From the NCBI GenBank assembly GCA_964599235.1, contig CAZRDX010000055.1:31844-95843 (forward strand): 64,000 bases of DNA, written 5' to 3'. Positions 26,061 through 33,978 of this stretch are shown one piece after another. Below the pieces are notes generated by a model. The model did not search any database. It was not told the origin of the DNA and saw only the letters and a list, made by a program, of their open reading frames with translations. Positions within the stretch are counted from its first letter, which is position 1. Each line of letters starts with the position of its first letter. The stretch comes from DRPN01 sp964599235. GTDB lineage: Bacteria; Bacteroidota; Bacteroidia; Bacteroidales; VadinHA17. Made by a program: the position numbers and the translations under genes.

Positions 26061-27443
26061 ATGGCTTCACAGCGACCGACGATCCCCAAGGGCACACGTG
26101 ACTTCTCACCGCAGGAGATGATGCGACGCAACCACATCTTCCGCACCATCGAGGATGTGTTCACCCGCTATGGTTACCAGCCGCTGGAGACCCCGGCGAT
26201 GGAGAATCTTTCGACGTTGCTGGGCAAGTACGGCGAGGAGGGCGACCGTCTGTTGTTCCGTATCCTCAACTCGGGCGATTTCCTCCGCGGGATACCACGG
26301 GAGGAACTCTCTACGATGGATACCCGGGACCTCGCTCTGCGCATCGCCGAGAAAGGACTGCGGTACGACCTCACCGTGCCCTTTGCCCGCTACGTGGTGC
26401 AACACCGTAATGAGATCACCTTCCCCTTCAAAAGATACCAGATCCAGCCGGTGTGGCGGGCCGACCGCCCCCAGAAAGGGCGTTACCGCGAGTTCTATCA
26501 GTGCGATGTCGATGTCATCGGTTCTGCCTCCCTGCTTAATGAGGCGGAGCTGACGATGATCATCGACGAGGTGTTCAGCCGCCTGGAAGTGCCGGTGCTG
26601 ATCCATCTCAACAACCGCAAGGTGCTGGCCGGCATCGCCGAGGTGCTGGGCGTGGGCGAAAGACTGCGGGAGATGACCGTGGCCATAGACAAGCTGGCCA
26701 AGATCGGACTGGAGGGCGTGACACAAGAGCTGCGGGAGCGGCAGTTCCCCGAAGAGAGCATACAAAAACTGCTGCCTCTCCTGACCTACGAGGGAAGCGA
26801 TGCGGAGAAGATCGCTATGCTGCGGCAAGAGCTGGCCCCGTCGGAGACAGGGATGAAAGGGCTCGAAGAGATGGAGAAGCTGCTCGACCACCTGCAGCAT
26901 CTGCCCCTGCGGCAGGAACGGCTGTTCGACATCACGCTGGCTCGGGGACTGGACTACTATACCGGGACCATCTTTGAGGTGACGGCGCGCGAATGGACCA
27001 TCGGCAGCATCTGTGGCGGAGGACGCTACGACGACCTTACCGGCATCTTCGGCATGCCGGGAGTGTCAGGGGTGGGGGTCTCTTTCGGTGCCGACCGCAT
27101 CTATGATGTGATGCTCAATACCGGCAAGTTCCCCGACACCACCCTGCGGGCCACCGAGGTGCTCTTCCTTCATTTTGGTGAGGCGGAGATGCAGCATGTG
27201 CTCCCCCTGGCTGCCGCCCTGCGGGAAGAGGGGATCGCCTGCGAAGTGTATCCCGATGCGGTGAAGATCAGAAAACAGATGAGCTATGCCCACCACAAGG
27301 GCATCCCCTGGGTGGTGCTGATAGGTGAGAACGAGATCCGCGAACGTACGGCCACCCTCAGGATGATGGACAGCGGCGAACAGGAAAGAGTACCGTTCGA
27401 AAACCTGCCGGAACGGATCAGAAAGATGAAAGAAGCTCAGTAG
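26061..27443 (+). CDS. hisS: Histidyl-tRNA synthetase
   Basis: A class II synthetase of 460 residues that charges tRNA-His. Motif 2 with its flanks is FKRYQIQPVWRADRPQKGRY, then REFYQCDVDVIG. The His-specific sequences LARGLDYYTGTIFE and GGGRYDDLTGIFG follow, then motif 3 GVGVSFGADRIYDVM. The C-terminal anticodon-binding domain (from about 370) is complete. It stands alone between a terminator and the hairpin array that fills the gap to dsbD. Confidence 0.97.
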   Translation: MASQRPTIPKGTRDFSPQEMMRRNHIFRTIEDVFTRYGYQPLETPAMENLSTLLGKYGEEGDRLLFRILNSGDFLRGIPREELSTMDTRDLALRIAEKGLRYDLTVPFARYVVQHRNEITFPFKRYQIQPVWRADRPQKGRYREFYQCDVDVIGSASLLNEAELTMIIDEVFSRLEVPVLIHLNNRKVLAGIAEVLGVGERLREMTVAIDKLAKIGLEGVTQELRERQFPEESIQKLLPLLTYEGSDAEKIAMLRQELAPSETGMKGLEEMEKLLDHLQHLPLRQERLFDITLARGLDYYTGTIFEVTAREWTIGSICGGGRYDDLTGIFGMPGVSGVGVSFGADRIYDVMLNTGKFPDTTLRATEVLFLHFGEAEMQHVLPLAAALREEGIACEVYPDAVKIRKQMSYAHHKGIPWVVLIGENEIRERTATLRMMDSGEQERVPFENLPERIRKMKEAQ

Positions 27444-27503
27444 CCCAAACCACTGACAGCCGTCAGGCGAATGACAGGCCGAAGGGCTTAATGACGGTCG
27501 AAG

Positions 27504-27572
27504 GCCGATTTATTGAGATTGCTTCGTCGGAGCAGAGCTCCTCCTCGCAATGGCTCCTTCGGAGCCAATGAC
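27504..27572. repeat. 69-bp long repeat unit, copy A
   Basis: This copy contains GATTGCTTCGTCGG, a GAGCTC core and CTCGCAATGG, so ATTGC and GCAAT form inverted ends of an inner element. It is followed by the GGCTCC/GGAGCC hairpin and AATGAC. It differs from copy B at 6 of 69 positions. Confidence 0.8.
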
Positions 27573-27638
27573 AGGCCGCAGGCCGAATGACGGACTGTGT
27601 GCCGGCATGTGGGGGCAAGGCACCCGGCCACGGCGGGT

Positions 27639-27690
27639 CAAAAGGGTCGAAGAGGTCGAAAGGGTCGAAAGGGGAGACATTGAAAGGTTG
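27639..27690. repeat. Degenerate tandem GGTCGAAA repeat
   Basis: Within the hairpin array, about five imperfect copies of a GGGTCGAAA-like 8-10-mer follow each other. The stretch looks like a small minisatellite and has no coding support. Confidence 0.6.
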
Positions 27691-27920
27691 GGGGCCGGTT
27701 TTTTGGGATTGCTTCGGCGCCGGGGCGCCTCACAACATCCGGGCTCAATTGATTTATTGACGGCGTTGGGGTTATGAACACATCCCCGCCCCCTCTCAAG
27801 AGGGGAGGTCCGACGCACATAGCCAATGACGGCCGAAGGCTCAATGACAGGCCCGGAGGGCCGAATGACGCCACGAAGTGGCTAATGACGCTCCGCCAGG
27901 AGCATATTGACAGGCCGAAG

Positions 27921-27989
27921 GCCGATATATTGGGATTGCTTCGTCGGAGTGGAGCTCCTCCTCACATTGGCTCCTTCGGAGCCAATGAC
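27921..27989. repeat. 69-bp long repeat unit, copy B
   Basis: Same organisation as copy A 417 bp upstream. The right inner arm is mutated (CACATTGG instead of CGCAATGG), so the ATTGC/GCAAT pairing is lost here while the GGCTCC/GGAGCC hairpin is kept. A truncated relative starts at 27713 (GATTGCTTCGGCGCC). Confidence 0.8.
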
Positions 27990-28087
27990 AGCCCCGTCAG
28001 GGGCCAATGACAGCCATCGCGAATGACGCCTCGCCAGAGGCCAATGACGTTCCGCCAGAAGCACATTGACAGGCCGCAGGGGCATGG

Positions 28088-30208
28088 CTAATTTTTCCGG
28101 AAGGCGGCCTTGCCCTTTTTCAGGAACCGGATGAACTCCTCCTTGTCGAGAGTATGGCCCAGGGGTTCACCGAGGACCTTTTCATCGTTGTCGATGATCA
28201 CATAATAGGGTTGTGTGTTGGTCTTGTACCGCTCGATCTGGAGATGGGCGTTCACCTGTCCCATTTTTTTCAGCACTTTGCCCTTGCCGGTGGTGACCCA
28301 GTTCTCTTCCGGCAGCTTGGTCCGGTCGTCGACATAGAGCTTGACGATGACGAAGTCGTTTTTCAGGAGCCGGATCACGTCGGGGTCGGTGAAGACGGTG
28401 GTTTCCATCTCTTTGCAGTTGCTGCAGGCGTGGCCGACGAAGTCGAGCAGCAGGGGTTTGTTCTGTTTGCGGGCGCAGGCGAGGGCTTGGTCGTAGTCGA
28501 AGTAGGTGGCGAGGCCCGGTGGCATCTCCAGCTTGTCGGCATACCTGGGCGTATCGCACAGGGCGGAGGTCACCTCCCCGTCTGCCGATGCATGGGTGGT
28601 GCCTGCGGCAGGTGCAGCGGTGAGGGTGAACGACTGGGCGCTCATCGGCGGCAGCAGCCCCGAGATGCCCTTCAGCGGCGCCCCGAAAAGGCCGGGGATG
28701 AGATACACCACAAAGGAGAAGGTGGCGATCACCAGCACCAGCCGCGGGAAACTCACATAAGGCAGGTCGCTGTCTTTCTTGAACTTGATCTTACCCAGCA
28801 GGTAGAAACCCAGCAGGGTGAAGAGGACGATCCATATGGCCAGGTAGAGGTCACGGCTGATGAGATGGAGGTTGTAGGTCTGGTCGATGTTGGAGAGGTA
28901 TTTGAGCGAGAGGGCCAGCACCAGGAAGCCCAGCACCACCTCCACCGAGTTGAGCCATCCCCCCGACTTGGGCAGGCCTTTGAGCCAGGAGGGGAAGATG
29001 GCCAGGAGGGTGAAGGGCAAGGCGAAGCCCAGGCCGAAGCCGAGCATGCCGATGGTCGGACGCCACACCTCTCCCGAAGCGGCCTCCACCAGCAGGGCAC
29101 CCACGATGGGCCCGGTGCAGCTGAAAGAGACCAGCACCGTCGTCAGGCCCATGAAGAAAGCGGCCAGCATGCCCCCCTTGTCCACCTGCTGGTCGGCCTT
29201 GGTGATGAGACTGTTGGGCAGCACCAACTCGAACATGCCCAGGAAGGCGGCGGCGAAAGTGACAAAAAGGAGGAAGAACAAAAGGTTAGGAAGCCAGTGG
29301 GTGCTGAGCGTGTTGGCAAAGTCGGCACCGGCGCTCGTGAGCGAGACGATCAGTCCCACCGACGTATAGATGAGCATGATGGATACTCCGAAGATGAAAG
29401 CCTGCAGGATGGCCTTCGAACGGCTGCCCATGCTGCGGGAGAAGAACGCCACGGTCATGGGGATCATCGGGAAGACGCAGGGGGTGAGGGTGCCCAGGAG
29501 ACCCGCTCCCAGCGAGAGAAGGAAGAAGAGCAGGAGCGAACGGTCTTTTTGTGTGCCGGAAGAAGAGGTGGCAGAAGCTGTCTCTTGGTGCTCCTCTTCG
29601 GCGGTGGGTGTGACCGTCGTACCCTGTACCTGCAGGTTGAGCTGGCTCTGCAGGGTCGGAGTGGCGGCAGTATCCGCAGAGGTGACGGCAGAGCCTCCCT
29701 CGTCCGTCTTCTCCGCAGTGCCGGCCGCAGCCACGGCCTTGCCTCCTTTTTCAAGAGTGAACGAGAAATCCTCTTCCTGCGGCGGGATACAGCGGCTGTC
29801 GTCGCAGCACATGAACTCCACCGACCCTTTTACCGTGACCGGCCCGTCGGCCAGCAGCTTCACCCGCTGCCTGAAAACGGCCTTGCCGCTGAAAACCTTC
29901 AGCTTCATGTTGAAATTGGAATCGAAATAGCTTTCCCCCTCACTCATTTCCTTTACCTTGCCGACCAGCTGATACTCACCGGTGGAGTCGAAACGGAAAG
30001 AGGTGGGGACAGGCCCTCCGCCGGGAATGTCCACTCCATACAGATGGAAATTGTCATCGATCCGGGCGGTGAAGATCAGGTCGGCTTCATCCTCCGAGAC
30101 CATCTCGGCCGAGAAGTTCCAGTGTACAGGGTTCACGATCTGGGCCGGCAGGGAGAGTTGCATCACCATCCATGCCGTCAGCAGCATCCAAGTCTTTCTC
30201 ATGATCAT
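28088..30208 (-). CDS. dsbD: Thiol:disulfide interchange protein DsbD
   Basis: Transfers electrons from cytoplasmic thioredoxin to periplasmic substrates. All three modules and their Cys pairs are present in 706 residues. After a signal peptide, an N-terminal DsbD-alpha domain has FMCCDDSRCIPP. A linker rich in Ala, Thr and Glu leads to the eight-helix membrane domain with TPCVFPMIPMT and CTGPIVGALL. The C-terminal thioredoxin-like domain has GHACSNCKEME. The start is ATG at 30208 or 30202. It is monocistronic and converges on hisS across the hairpin array. Confidence 0.95.
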   Translation of the reverse strand: MIMRKTWMLLTAWMVMQLSLPAQIVNPVHWNFSAEMVSEDEADLIFTARIDDNFHLYGVDIPGGGPVPTSFRFDSTGEYQLVGKVKEMSEGESYFDSNFNMKLKVFSGKAVFRQRVKLLADGPVTVKGSVEFMCCDDSRCIPPQEEDFSFTLEKGGKAVAAAGTAEKTDEGGSAVTSADTAATPTLQSQLNLQVQGTTVTPTAEEEHQETASATSSSGTQKDRSLLLFFLLSLGAGLLGTLTPCVFPMIPMTVAFFSRSMGSRSKAILQAFIFGVSIMLIYTSVGLIVSLTSAGADFANTLSTHWLPNLLFFLLFVTFAAAFLGMFELVLPNSLITKADQQVDKGGMLAAFFMGLTTVLVSFSCTGPIVGALLVEAASGEVWRPTIGMLGFGLGFALPFTLLAIFPSWLKGLPKSGGWLNSVEVVLGFLVLALSLKYLSNIDQTYNLHLISRDLYLAIWIVLFTLLGFYLLGKIKFKKDSDLPYVSFPRLVLVIATFSFVVYLIPGLFGAPLKGISGLLPPMSAQSFTLTAAPAAGTTHASADGEVTSALCDTPRYADKLEMPPGLATYFDYDQALACARKQNKPLLLDFVGHACSNCKEMETTVFTDPDVIRLLKNDFVIVKLYVDDRTKLPEENWVTTGKGKVLKKMGQVNAHLQIERYKTNTQPYYVIIDNDEKVLGEPLGHTLDKEEFIRFLKKGKAAFRKN

Positions 30209-30261
30209 CAATGTTTTCTGACGTTTTTCACTTAATCCTCACAGGTTCTTGGAACGGCGCA

Positions 30262-30291
30262 TAAAAATACAAAAAGCGACGTTATGCACAA
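30262..30291 (-). promoter_or_regulatory. dsbD promoter candidate
   Basis: On the minus strand TTG (30291-30289) is 19 bp from TATTTTTA (30269-30262), one mismatch from TAnnTTTG. It lies about 54 bp upstream of the dsbD start. Confidence 0.47.
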
Positions 30292-30458
30292 CCTTCTCCT
30301 GCGGAACAACATTCCGAAACCGTTGACCGGCGGTGGAAAGCATCTTTCACGATACGGGTTTTTGAAAAATATTTTCTTTTTTGGCCTGTTGTTATGTCCT
30401 GGCAATGATTGTAATTTGTTCATATCCAGATGTAAATGCTTTGCTTGTATTGTTCTGC

Positions 30459-30490
30459 CTACGTAGTCAGCTATGTAGACTACTACGTAG
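30459..30490. promoter_or_regulatory. Three CTAYGTAG palindromes at 12-bp spacing
   Basis: CTACGTAG at 30459, CTATGTAG at 30471 and CTACGTAG at 30483 lie exactly 12 bp apart, separated by TCAG and ACTA. The pattern suggests a cooperative DNA-binding site or a short tandem repeat. The protein that would bind is unknown. Confidence 0.4.
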
Positions 30491-30553
30491 ATAGTCTGTA
30501 AATTTCAGTCACACAGATTGTTGGAAGAGTTGTTGACCCCAAGGTGTCATGTT

Positions 30554-32107
30554 TCAGACGATGATCTCGTCGCCGAAGGGATCGAGAAAACGGTATTCCA
30601 GGAAGGAGAGTTCGGTGAGGGGCTGGACTTCCAGCTTGCAGTTGTATTTTTTGCTCCACTGGCGCCGGATCGATTTGAGGAAGCCTTTGTTGATGTATGC
30701 CTCCACGAAGGGGTGGACCCGGAGCGTGATCTTGCTGAAGTGGTGTTTTTCCTGGATCTCTTTGAGACGGTTCTCGATGGTCTCGATGAGCTGGATGCTG
30801 GGGCCGATCTTGCCGGTGCCGTTGCAGACGGGGCATACCTCTTCGGTCTCGATATCAAGGACGGGCCGCACCCGCTGCCGGGTGATCTGCATCAGGCCGA
30901 ACTTGCTGAGGGGAAGGATGTTGTGTTTGGTGCGGTCGTGCGACATCGCCTCCTTCATCTTCTCGTAGACCTGCTGCCGGTGTTCGGGAGAGGTCATATC
31001 GATGAAGTCGACCACGATGATGCCGCCCATGTCGCGGAGACGCAGCTGCCGGGCGATGGCCTCGGCTGCGGCCAGGTTGACCTCCAGGGCGTTGGTCTCT
31101 TGGGAATCGCCTGCACGCGAACGGTTTCCGCTGTTCACGTCGATGACGTGCAGGGCCTCGGTGTGTTCGATGATCAGATAGGCTCCGTTGCGGAACGATA
31201 CCGTGCGTCCGAAAAGGCTCTTGATCTGCTTGTTGATGCCGAAATGCTCAAAAATGGGCAGTTTGCCCTTGTAGAGCTTGACGATCTTTACCTTATCGGG
31301 GGCGATGATGCGGATGTAATCCTGCATCTCCTGGTAAAGCTCGGCGTTGTTGACCCAAATAGCGCTGAAATCCACCCCCAGCAGGTCACGCAGGATGACC
31401 GATACCCGGTTGAGCTCGCCGATCATCTTTTTCGGGGGGGTGGCATCCTTCAGGCGTTGAAAGGAACTCTCCCATTTTCTGACCAGTTCCCGCAGTTCGG
31501 AGTCGAGCTCGGCCACTCTTTTCCCTTCGGCGGCGGTGCGGACGATGACCCCGTAGTTCTGGGGTTTGATGCTCTGCAGAAGCTGTTTGAGACGGTTCTT
31601 TTCCTCGGCCGATTCGATCTTGGAGGATACCGAGACCTTGTCGTGGAAGGGGAGCAGCACCAGGTTGCGTCCTGCCAGCGACACCTCCGAGGTGAGACGA
31701 TGGCCCTTGGTGGAGATGGGTTCCTTGACGATCTGCACCACCACGGGGTCGCCCGGTTTGAGGACATCGGCCATCTTCCCGTCCTTGCGTATGTCGGGAA
31801 GCCGTTTGAAACGGTGTACCGACGGCATACGCCCCTTGCGGTGCAGGGCCACCGACAGGTATTCCTTCATCGTGCTGAATTGCGGGCCCAGATCGAGATA
31901 ATGAAGGAATGCATCTTTCTTGGAACCGATGTCCACAAAAGCCGCATTCAAACCCGGCATGATCTTGCGGATCCTGCCCAGGTAGATGTCCCCTACAGAA
32001 TATTCGATGTCGCTCTTTTCCTTCGACAGTTCGAGCAGCGACCCATCCTGCAGTAAGGCAATATCGATCTCGGAGGCCTTTGCATCAATGACCAGCTCGT
32101 AGCTCAC
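30554..32107 (-). CDS. rng: Ribonuclease E/G family protein (RNase G)
   Basis: An endoribonuclease for rRNA and mRNA processing, 517 residues, RNase G-like without the long RNase E tail. The S1 domain is at about 35-130 (GDIYLGRIRKIMPGLNAAFV). The catalytic Asp residues are in LHVIDVNSG and IIVVDFIDM. The zinc-link motif EEVCPVCNGTGKIG follows. I chose the GTG at 32107 (VSYELVIDAK) because relatives begin there; the frame extends 17 codons upstream through the preceding terminator hairpin. It lies downstream of HU and the small basic protein. Confidence 0.94.
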   Translation of the reverse strand: MSYELVIDAKASEIDIALLQDGSLLELSKEKSDIEYSVGDIYLGRIRKIMPGLNAAFVDIGSKKDAFLHYLDLGPQFSTMKEYLSVALHRKGRMPSVHRFKRLPDIRKDGKMADVLKPGDPVVVQIVKEPISTKGHRLTSEVSLAGRNLVLLPFHDKVSVSSKIESAEEKNRLKQLLQSIKPQNYGVIVRTAAEGKRVAELDSELRELVRKWESSFQRLKDATPPKKMIGELNRVSVILRDLLGVDFSAIWVNNAELYQEMQDYIRIIAPDKVKIVKLYKGKLPIFEHFGINKQIKSLFGRTVSFRNGAYLIIEHTEALHVIDVNSGNRSRAGDSQETNALEVNLAAAEAIARQLRLRDMGGIIVVDFIDMTSPEHRQQVYEKMKEAMSHDRTKHNILPLSKFGLMQITRQRVRPVLDIETEEVCPVCNGTGKIGPSIQLIETIENRLKEIQEKHHFSKITLRVHPFVEAYINKGFLKSIRRQWSKKYNCKLEVQPLTELSFLEYRFLDPFGDEIIV

Positions 32108-32147
32108 ATTTTTCCGTTTTGTTGATGCCCCCTGATGCGGGATAACG

Positions 32148-32186
32148 AAAAACCACAATAACCCGGAGGATCCCTCCGGGCTATTG
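32148..32186 (-). terminator. Terminator or attenuator before RNase G
   Basis: On the minus strand CAATAGCCCGGAGG pairs with CCTCCGGGTTATTG (one G-T pair) around a short loop. After TGG come five T. It lies after the small basic protein gene and about 40 bp before the RNase G start, so it could limit read-through from the HU promoter. Confidence 0.65.
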
Positions 32187-32229
32187 TGCAGATGATATCG
32201 TACAGACAGATAGGGGGACTATCTGCCCG

Positions 32230-32322
32230 TCACTTCTTCTTCTTATGGCGATTCTTCCGCAGACGCTTCTTGCGCTTGTGGGTCGCCATCTTATGCCTTT
32301 TCCTTTTCTTTCCGCTTGGCAT
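32230..32322 (-). CDS. AURKAIP1/COX24 domain small basic protein
   Basis: A 30-residue protein, too short for many gene finders: MPSGKKRKRHKMATHKRKKR followed by LRKNRHKKKK. Almost every residue is Lys, Arg or His. It matches the short Bacteroidetes family annotated with the AURKAIP1/COX24 domain, whose mitochondrial relative is a small-subunit ribosomal protein (mS38). I infer ribosome association, but the sequence alone does not prove it. It lies 22 bp after the HU gene and before a terminator-like hairpin. Confidence 0.8.
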   Translation of the reverse strand: MPSGKKRKRHKMATHKRKKRLRKNRHKKKK

Positions 32323-32344
32323 GGTCTTTCCCTTTACGAAGTCC

Positions 32345-32629
32345 TTACTTCACGTTATCTTTTACCTTGTTGATGAAGGTCTTGGCAGGCTTGAATGCCG
32401 GAATGTAATGCTCCGGAATGATGATCGTGGTGTTCTTCGAAATGTTACGGGCAGTCTTCTGGGCCCTTTTCTTGACGATGAAACTGCCAAAGCCCCTCAG
32501 GTAAACATTGTTGTTGCTTGCAAGCGAGTCCTTTACTGCTTCCATGAAAGCCTCGACCGTTTTCTGTACGGTCACCTTCTCGATCCCGGTCTTCTTGGAG
32601 ATCTCGTTCACAATGTCTGCTTTAGTCAT
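32345..32629 (-). CDS. HU/IHF-family DNA-binding protein
   Basis: This 94-residue nucleoid protein bends DNA as a dimer. MTKADIVNEISKKTGIEKV, the flexible-arm region RGFGSFIVKKRAQKTARNI and the C-terminal IPAFKPAKTFINKVK fit the family. Two arm positions are changed relative to E. coli HU (NTTIIIPEHYIPAFKP in place of GKEIKIPAANVPAFKA), so HU or IHF-like cannot be decided. It heads the unit HU, small basic protein, RNase G. Confidence 0.92.
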   Translation of the reverse strand: MTKADIVNEISKKTGIEKVTVQKTVEAFMEAVKDSLASNNNVYLRGFGSFIVKKRAQKTARNISKNTTIIIPEHYIPAFKPAKTFINKVKDNVK

Positions 32630-32683
32630 TTTAAAAATCTTTAGTTATCAATAAATTAGATTAATTTTTCTTCTTTGGGTCTG

Positions 32684-32691
32684 CAAATATA
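32684..32691 (-). promoter_or_regulatory. HU gene -7 element
   Basis: TATATTTG on the minus strand is an exact TAnnTTTG match 55 bp before the HU start. No clear TTG lies at the usual distance upstream. Confidence 0.45.
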
Positions 32692-32778
32692 AAAAGATTT
32701 CTCCTTATTGCGGGTATCCTTGAGGAAATTATTTCCTGTTTCCCGTGAAAATGAGGCGGTGAGCACTCTCGGGGTGTG

Positions 32779-32809
32779 TTGTACGGAGTGGGGAAACTTC
32801 TTTTCTTTG
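32779..32809 (+). promoter_or_regulatory. mutY promoter candidate
   Basis: TTG (32779-32781) and TTTCTTTG (32802-32809, one mismatch) are 20 bp apart. The transcript would start at or within a few bases of the ATG at 32817. Confidence 0.45.
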
Positions 32810-32816
32810 TGGTGTT

Positions 32817-33905
32817 ATGGAAAAGGTAATGTCCGGAGATGAGGGGATGGTGACAGGGTACATGTTGCTTGCCTGGTACGATCGTCATCGTCGTGACCTG
32901 CCCTGGCGCAGGACGCGTGACCCTTATCGTATCTGGGTGGCCGAGGTGATCCTGCAGCAGACACGTGTGGTGCAGGGTACGGGGTATTACCTTCGTTTTC
33001 TGGAGCGTTTCCCCACGGTGGAGATGCTGGCCCGTGCTTCGGAAGATGAGGTGCTGAAAGTATGGGAAGGGTTGGGCTATTACCGTCGTGCCCGCAATAT
33101 GCATGCTGCGGCGCGTGAGGTGGTGGAGCGGTGGCATGGGCGTTTCCCTTCCTCTTATGAGGTGTTGCTGACCCTGCCGGGTATAGGGCCTTATACGGCA
33201 GCTGCCGTGGCTTCCATAGCTTTCGGGGAGAAGGTGCCCGTGGTCGACGGCAATGTCTTCCGGGTGGTCACGCGTCTCCATGCTCTGAGGCTGCGTCGCG
33301 GCACCGCCGGCGACCGGGAGGTGCGGCAGCGGGCCGCCGCCATGATGCCGGACGACCGTCCCGGCGATTTCAACCAGGCCATCATGGAGCTGGGCGCTCT
33401 TATTTGTTTGCCCGATCGACCCGCCTGTCCTGTCTGTCCCCTGGCCGGCCATTGCCGTGCCCTGGAGCAGAACCTCATCGGTGAGCTGCCTCCCTCAGGC
33501 CCGCCCAAAAGAACGAAAAAAAGGTACTTTCACTATTTCCTCATCACCTGTTGCGACAGGATCCTTCTCCGCAGAAGAGGGGAAGAGGACATCTGGCAAC
33601 ATCTTCATGAACTGCCCCTCATGGAAACAGAACAGGAAGAAGAACCGGCGGAGGTGATCGACCGTATGTCCTTGCTTTTCCCGCCTATGCGCGGACAGGC
33701 GGTGGAGGTCTCGGCGACGGTACGCCACCAGCTCACCCACCGCACCATCCTGGCCCGCTTCTACCGTACGGCGGTCGACCGGCTTGACCCCCTGCCGGAA
33801 GGATGGGAAGCTGTTCCCCGCGAGGAACTTGCCGAAAAGACCTTTCCCCGCCTCCTTGGGCTTTATCTCGAAAAACAGAGGATCCTCCCAGGCACGGGAG
33901 GATAG
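32817..33905 (+). CDS. mutY: A/G-specific adenine glycosylase MutY
   Basis: Removes adenine mispaired with 8-oxoguanine. The protein is 362 residues. Catalytic Glu43 is in AEVILQQTRV. The helix-hairpin-helix LPGIGPYTAAAVASIAFGE and catalytic Asp in VVDGNVFRV follow. The iron-sulphur cluster is C-x6-C-x2-C-x5-C (CLPDRPACPVCPLAGHC). A NUDIX-like C-terminal domain recognises 8-oxoG. An alternative ATG lies four codons downstream. It opens the conserved mutY-ssb-gldE-gldD order. Confidence 0.96.
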   Translation: MEKVMSGDEGMVTGYMLLAWYDRHRRDLPWRRTRDPYRIWVAEVILQQTRVVQGTGYYLRFLERFPTVEMLARASEDEVLKVWEGLGYYRRARNMHAAAREVVERWHGRFPSSYEVLLTLPGIGPYTAAAVASIAFGEKVPVVDGNVFRVVTRLHALRLRRGTAGDREVRQRAAAMMPDDRPGDFNQAIMELGALICLPDRPACPVCPLAGHCRALEQNLIGELPPSGPPKRTKKRYFHYFLITCCDRILLRRRGEEDIWQHLHELPLMETEQEEEPAEVIDRMSLLFPPMRGQAVEVSATVRHQLTHRTILARFYRTAVDRLDPLPEGWEAVPREELAEKTFPRLLGLYLEKQRILPGTGG

Positions 33906-33978
33906 ACGAAGAAGGTACAACGATTTTTTTTGTATTTTTACAAGGTTGAAAGCAAGCAGACGTTAAAAGAACGATAAG

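Larger units (their letters stand above)
27452..28085. repeat. Array of short variable hairpins separated by AATGAC
   Basis: The whole gap between the convergent hisS and dsbD genes is filled by this array. About 16 units begin with AATGAC or a one-base variant (for example 27567, 27586, 27825, 27843, 27864, 27884, 27906, 27984, 28006, 28022, 28043, 28065). Spacing in the right half is 16-22 bp, mostly 20-22. Between them lie hairpins whose stems differ but stay paired: GCCAC-GAA-GTGGC (27870-27882), GCTCC-GCCA-GGAGC (27890), GGCTCC-TTC-GGAGCC (27969), GCCCC-GTCA-GGGGC (27991), GCCTC-GCCA-GAGGC (28028). Two longer 69-bp units are listed separately. No convincing coding frame was seen. Confidence 0.85.
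30212..30553. other. 342-bp intergenic region between RNase G and dsbD
   Basis: No gene is supported. The region holds a dsbD promoter candidate (30262-30291) and three evenly spaced CTAYGTAG palindromes (30459-30490). It is AT-rich compared with its flanks. I see no clear terminator for the RNase G gene. Confidence 0.65.

Noticed and set aside
27550..28010. Short open frames inside the hairpin array
   Set aside because: Frames of about 75 codons arise because the repeats lack stops in some phases; there is no start context, no domain and no conservation between the repeat copies at the protein level.
27452..28085. Possible CRISPR array in the hisS-dsbD gap
   Set aside because: Units are not identical direct repeats of 24-40 bp and there are no unique spacers of constant length; no cas genes are nearby.
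28154..30235. Long open frame opposite dsbD (693 codons, plus strand)
   Set aside because: It is the antisense shadow of a GC-rich gene with clear DsbD motifs; the predicted protein is low in complexity, rich in Gly, Glu, His and Gln, and lacks any recognisable domain.
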